Assembly: GCA_023388955.1 (NCBI GenBank)
Contig: JAEWFH010000133.1
Location: 1 to 5,922 of the forward strand
DNA from: Pseudomonadota bacterium
Lineage (GTDB): Bacteria; Pseudomonadota; Gammaproteobacteria; Xanthomonadales; Xanthomonadaceae
Reading direction: 5' to 3'
DNA length: 5,922 bases
Shown here in pieces: positions 5,600 through 5,922 of this stretch (position 1 is the first letter of the stretch; each line of letters begins with the position of its first letter). The translations under genes and the position numbers were made by a program. The notes beneath the pieces were generated by a model. The model was given only the letters and a program-made list of their open reading frames with translations. It searched no databases and had not been told where the DNA came from.

Positions 5600-5922
5600 T
5601 CAGTCCAGCACCCGGCAGAACACCGCCTTGAGGTAGCGCGATTCCTGCACCTGGGCCAGGAACGGGTGGTCCGGCCCGGCGCCGGCGACCTTCAGCACCT
5701 GCACGGTCCGGTTGGAGTAGAACGCCGCGCGCCGCAGCATGTCCAGGAACTGCTCCTCGCTCACCAGCCCGGTGCACGAGAAGGTCGCGAACAGGCCGCC
5801 CGGCTTCACCACCGACAGCGCCAGCTTGTTCATGTCCAGGTATTTCTTCAGCGCCGGGATCACCTGCTCGCGGTCGCGGGTCATCTTCGCCGGGTCCAGG
5901 ATCACCACGTCGTACTGCTCGC
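5600..5922 (-). CDS. RlmI-type class I SAM-dependent 23S rRNA methyltransferase, C-terminal part
   Basis: C-terminal half of the Rossmann methyltransferase domain of the COG1092 family, whose E. coli member RlmI (YccW) makes m5C1962 in 23S rRNA. The frame is open to the right edge, reading EQYDVVILDPAKM. The GTG at 5908 lies inside motif IV and is not the start; roughly 106 codons are visible, whereas whole proteins are about 390-400 residues. Motif IV is DPAK where RlmI usually has DPPK or DPPS. It is followed by the helix YLDMNKLALSVVKPGG and the strand/loop FATFSCTG, whose Cys sits where the family has its conserved SCS/SCT motif. The ending DHPFLAQVQESRYLKAVFCRVLD fits the family C-terminus. 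The N-terminal PUA domain expected in RlmI is out of view, so exact substrate and symbol are left open. Transcription runs towards rmuC, 66 bases downstream. Confidence 0.85.
   Translation of the reverse strand, partial: EQYDVVILDPAKMTRDREQVIPALKKYLDMNKLALSVVKPGGLFATFSCTGLVSEEQFLDMLRRAAFYSNRTVQVLKVAGAGPDHPFLAQVQESRYLKAVFCRVLD

Overview
The window is ordinary, compact, GC-rich (roughly 70 percent by eye) proteobacterial chromosome. Gene order, protein similarity and codon use suggest a gammaproteobacterium of the Xanthomonadaceae/Lysobacteraceae type (Lysobacter, Luteimonas, Stenotrophomonas relatives). That placement is an inference from recalled families, not from a search.

Left part (1-4015, plus strand): six consecutive genes form one apparent operon, mlaF-mlaE-mlaD-mlaC-mlaB-mlaA. 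They encode the whole Mla system, which moves phospholipid between the outer leaflet of the outer membrane and the inner membrane and keeps the outer membrane asymmetric. MlaF (ATPase), MlaE (permease), MlaD (MCE-domain ring protein) and MlaB (STAS protein) make up the inner-membrane ABC complex. MlaC is the periplasmic lipid carrier and MlaA is the outer-membrane lipoprotein. Genes are spaced from a 1-base overlap (mlaF/mlaE) to 46 bases (mlaD/mlaC). The operon promoter and the first few codons of mlaF lie off the left edge. In E. coli mlaA is at a separate locus; here the outer-membrane component closes the operon.

Right part (4025-5922, minus strand): rmuC encodes a membrane-anchored coiled-coil protein with a restriction-endonuclease-like domain. 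It converges on mlaA with only 9 bases between the stop codons. Upstream of rmuC is a 66-base spacer containing overlapping inverted repeats. Beyond it is the 3' part of a COG1092/RlmI-type SAM-dependent 23S rRNA methyltransferase gene, cut by the right edge.

I found no tRNA, rRNA, CRISPR array, insertion sequence or phage gene, and no convincing new system. The best leads are small: an LPDYL motif shared by the C-terminal tails of MlaD and MlaA, a long acidic/proline-rich linker behind the MlaA lipid anchor, and the palindromic spacer before rmuC.
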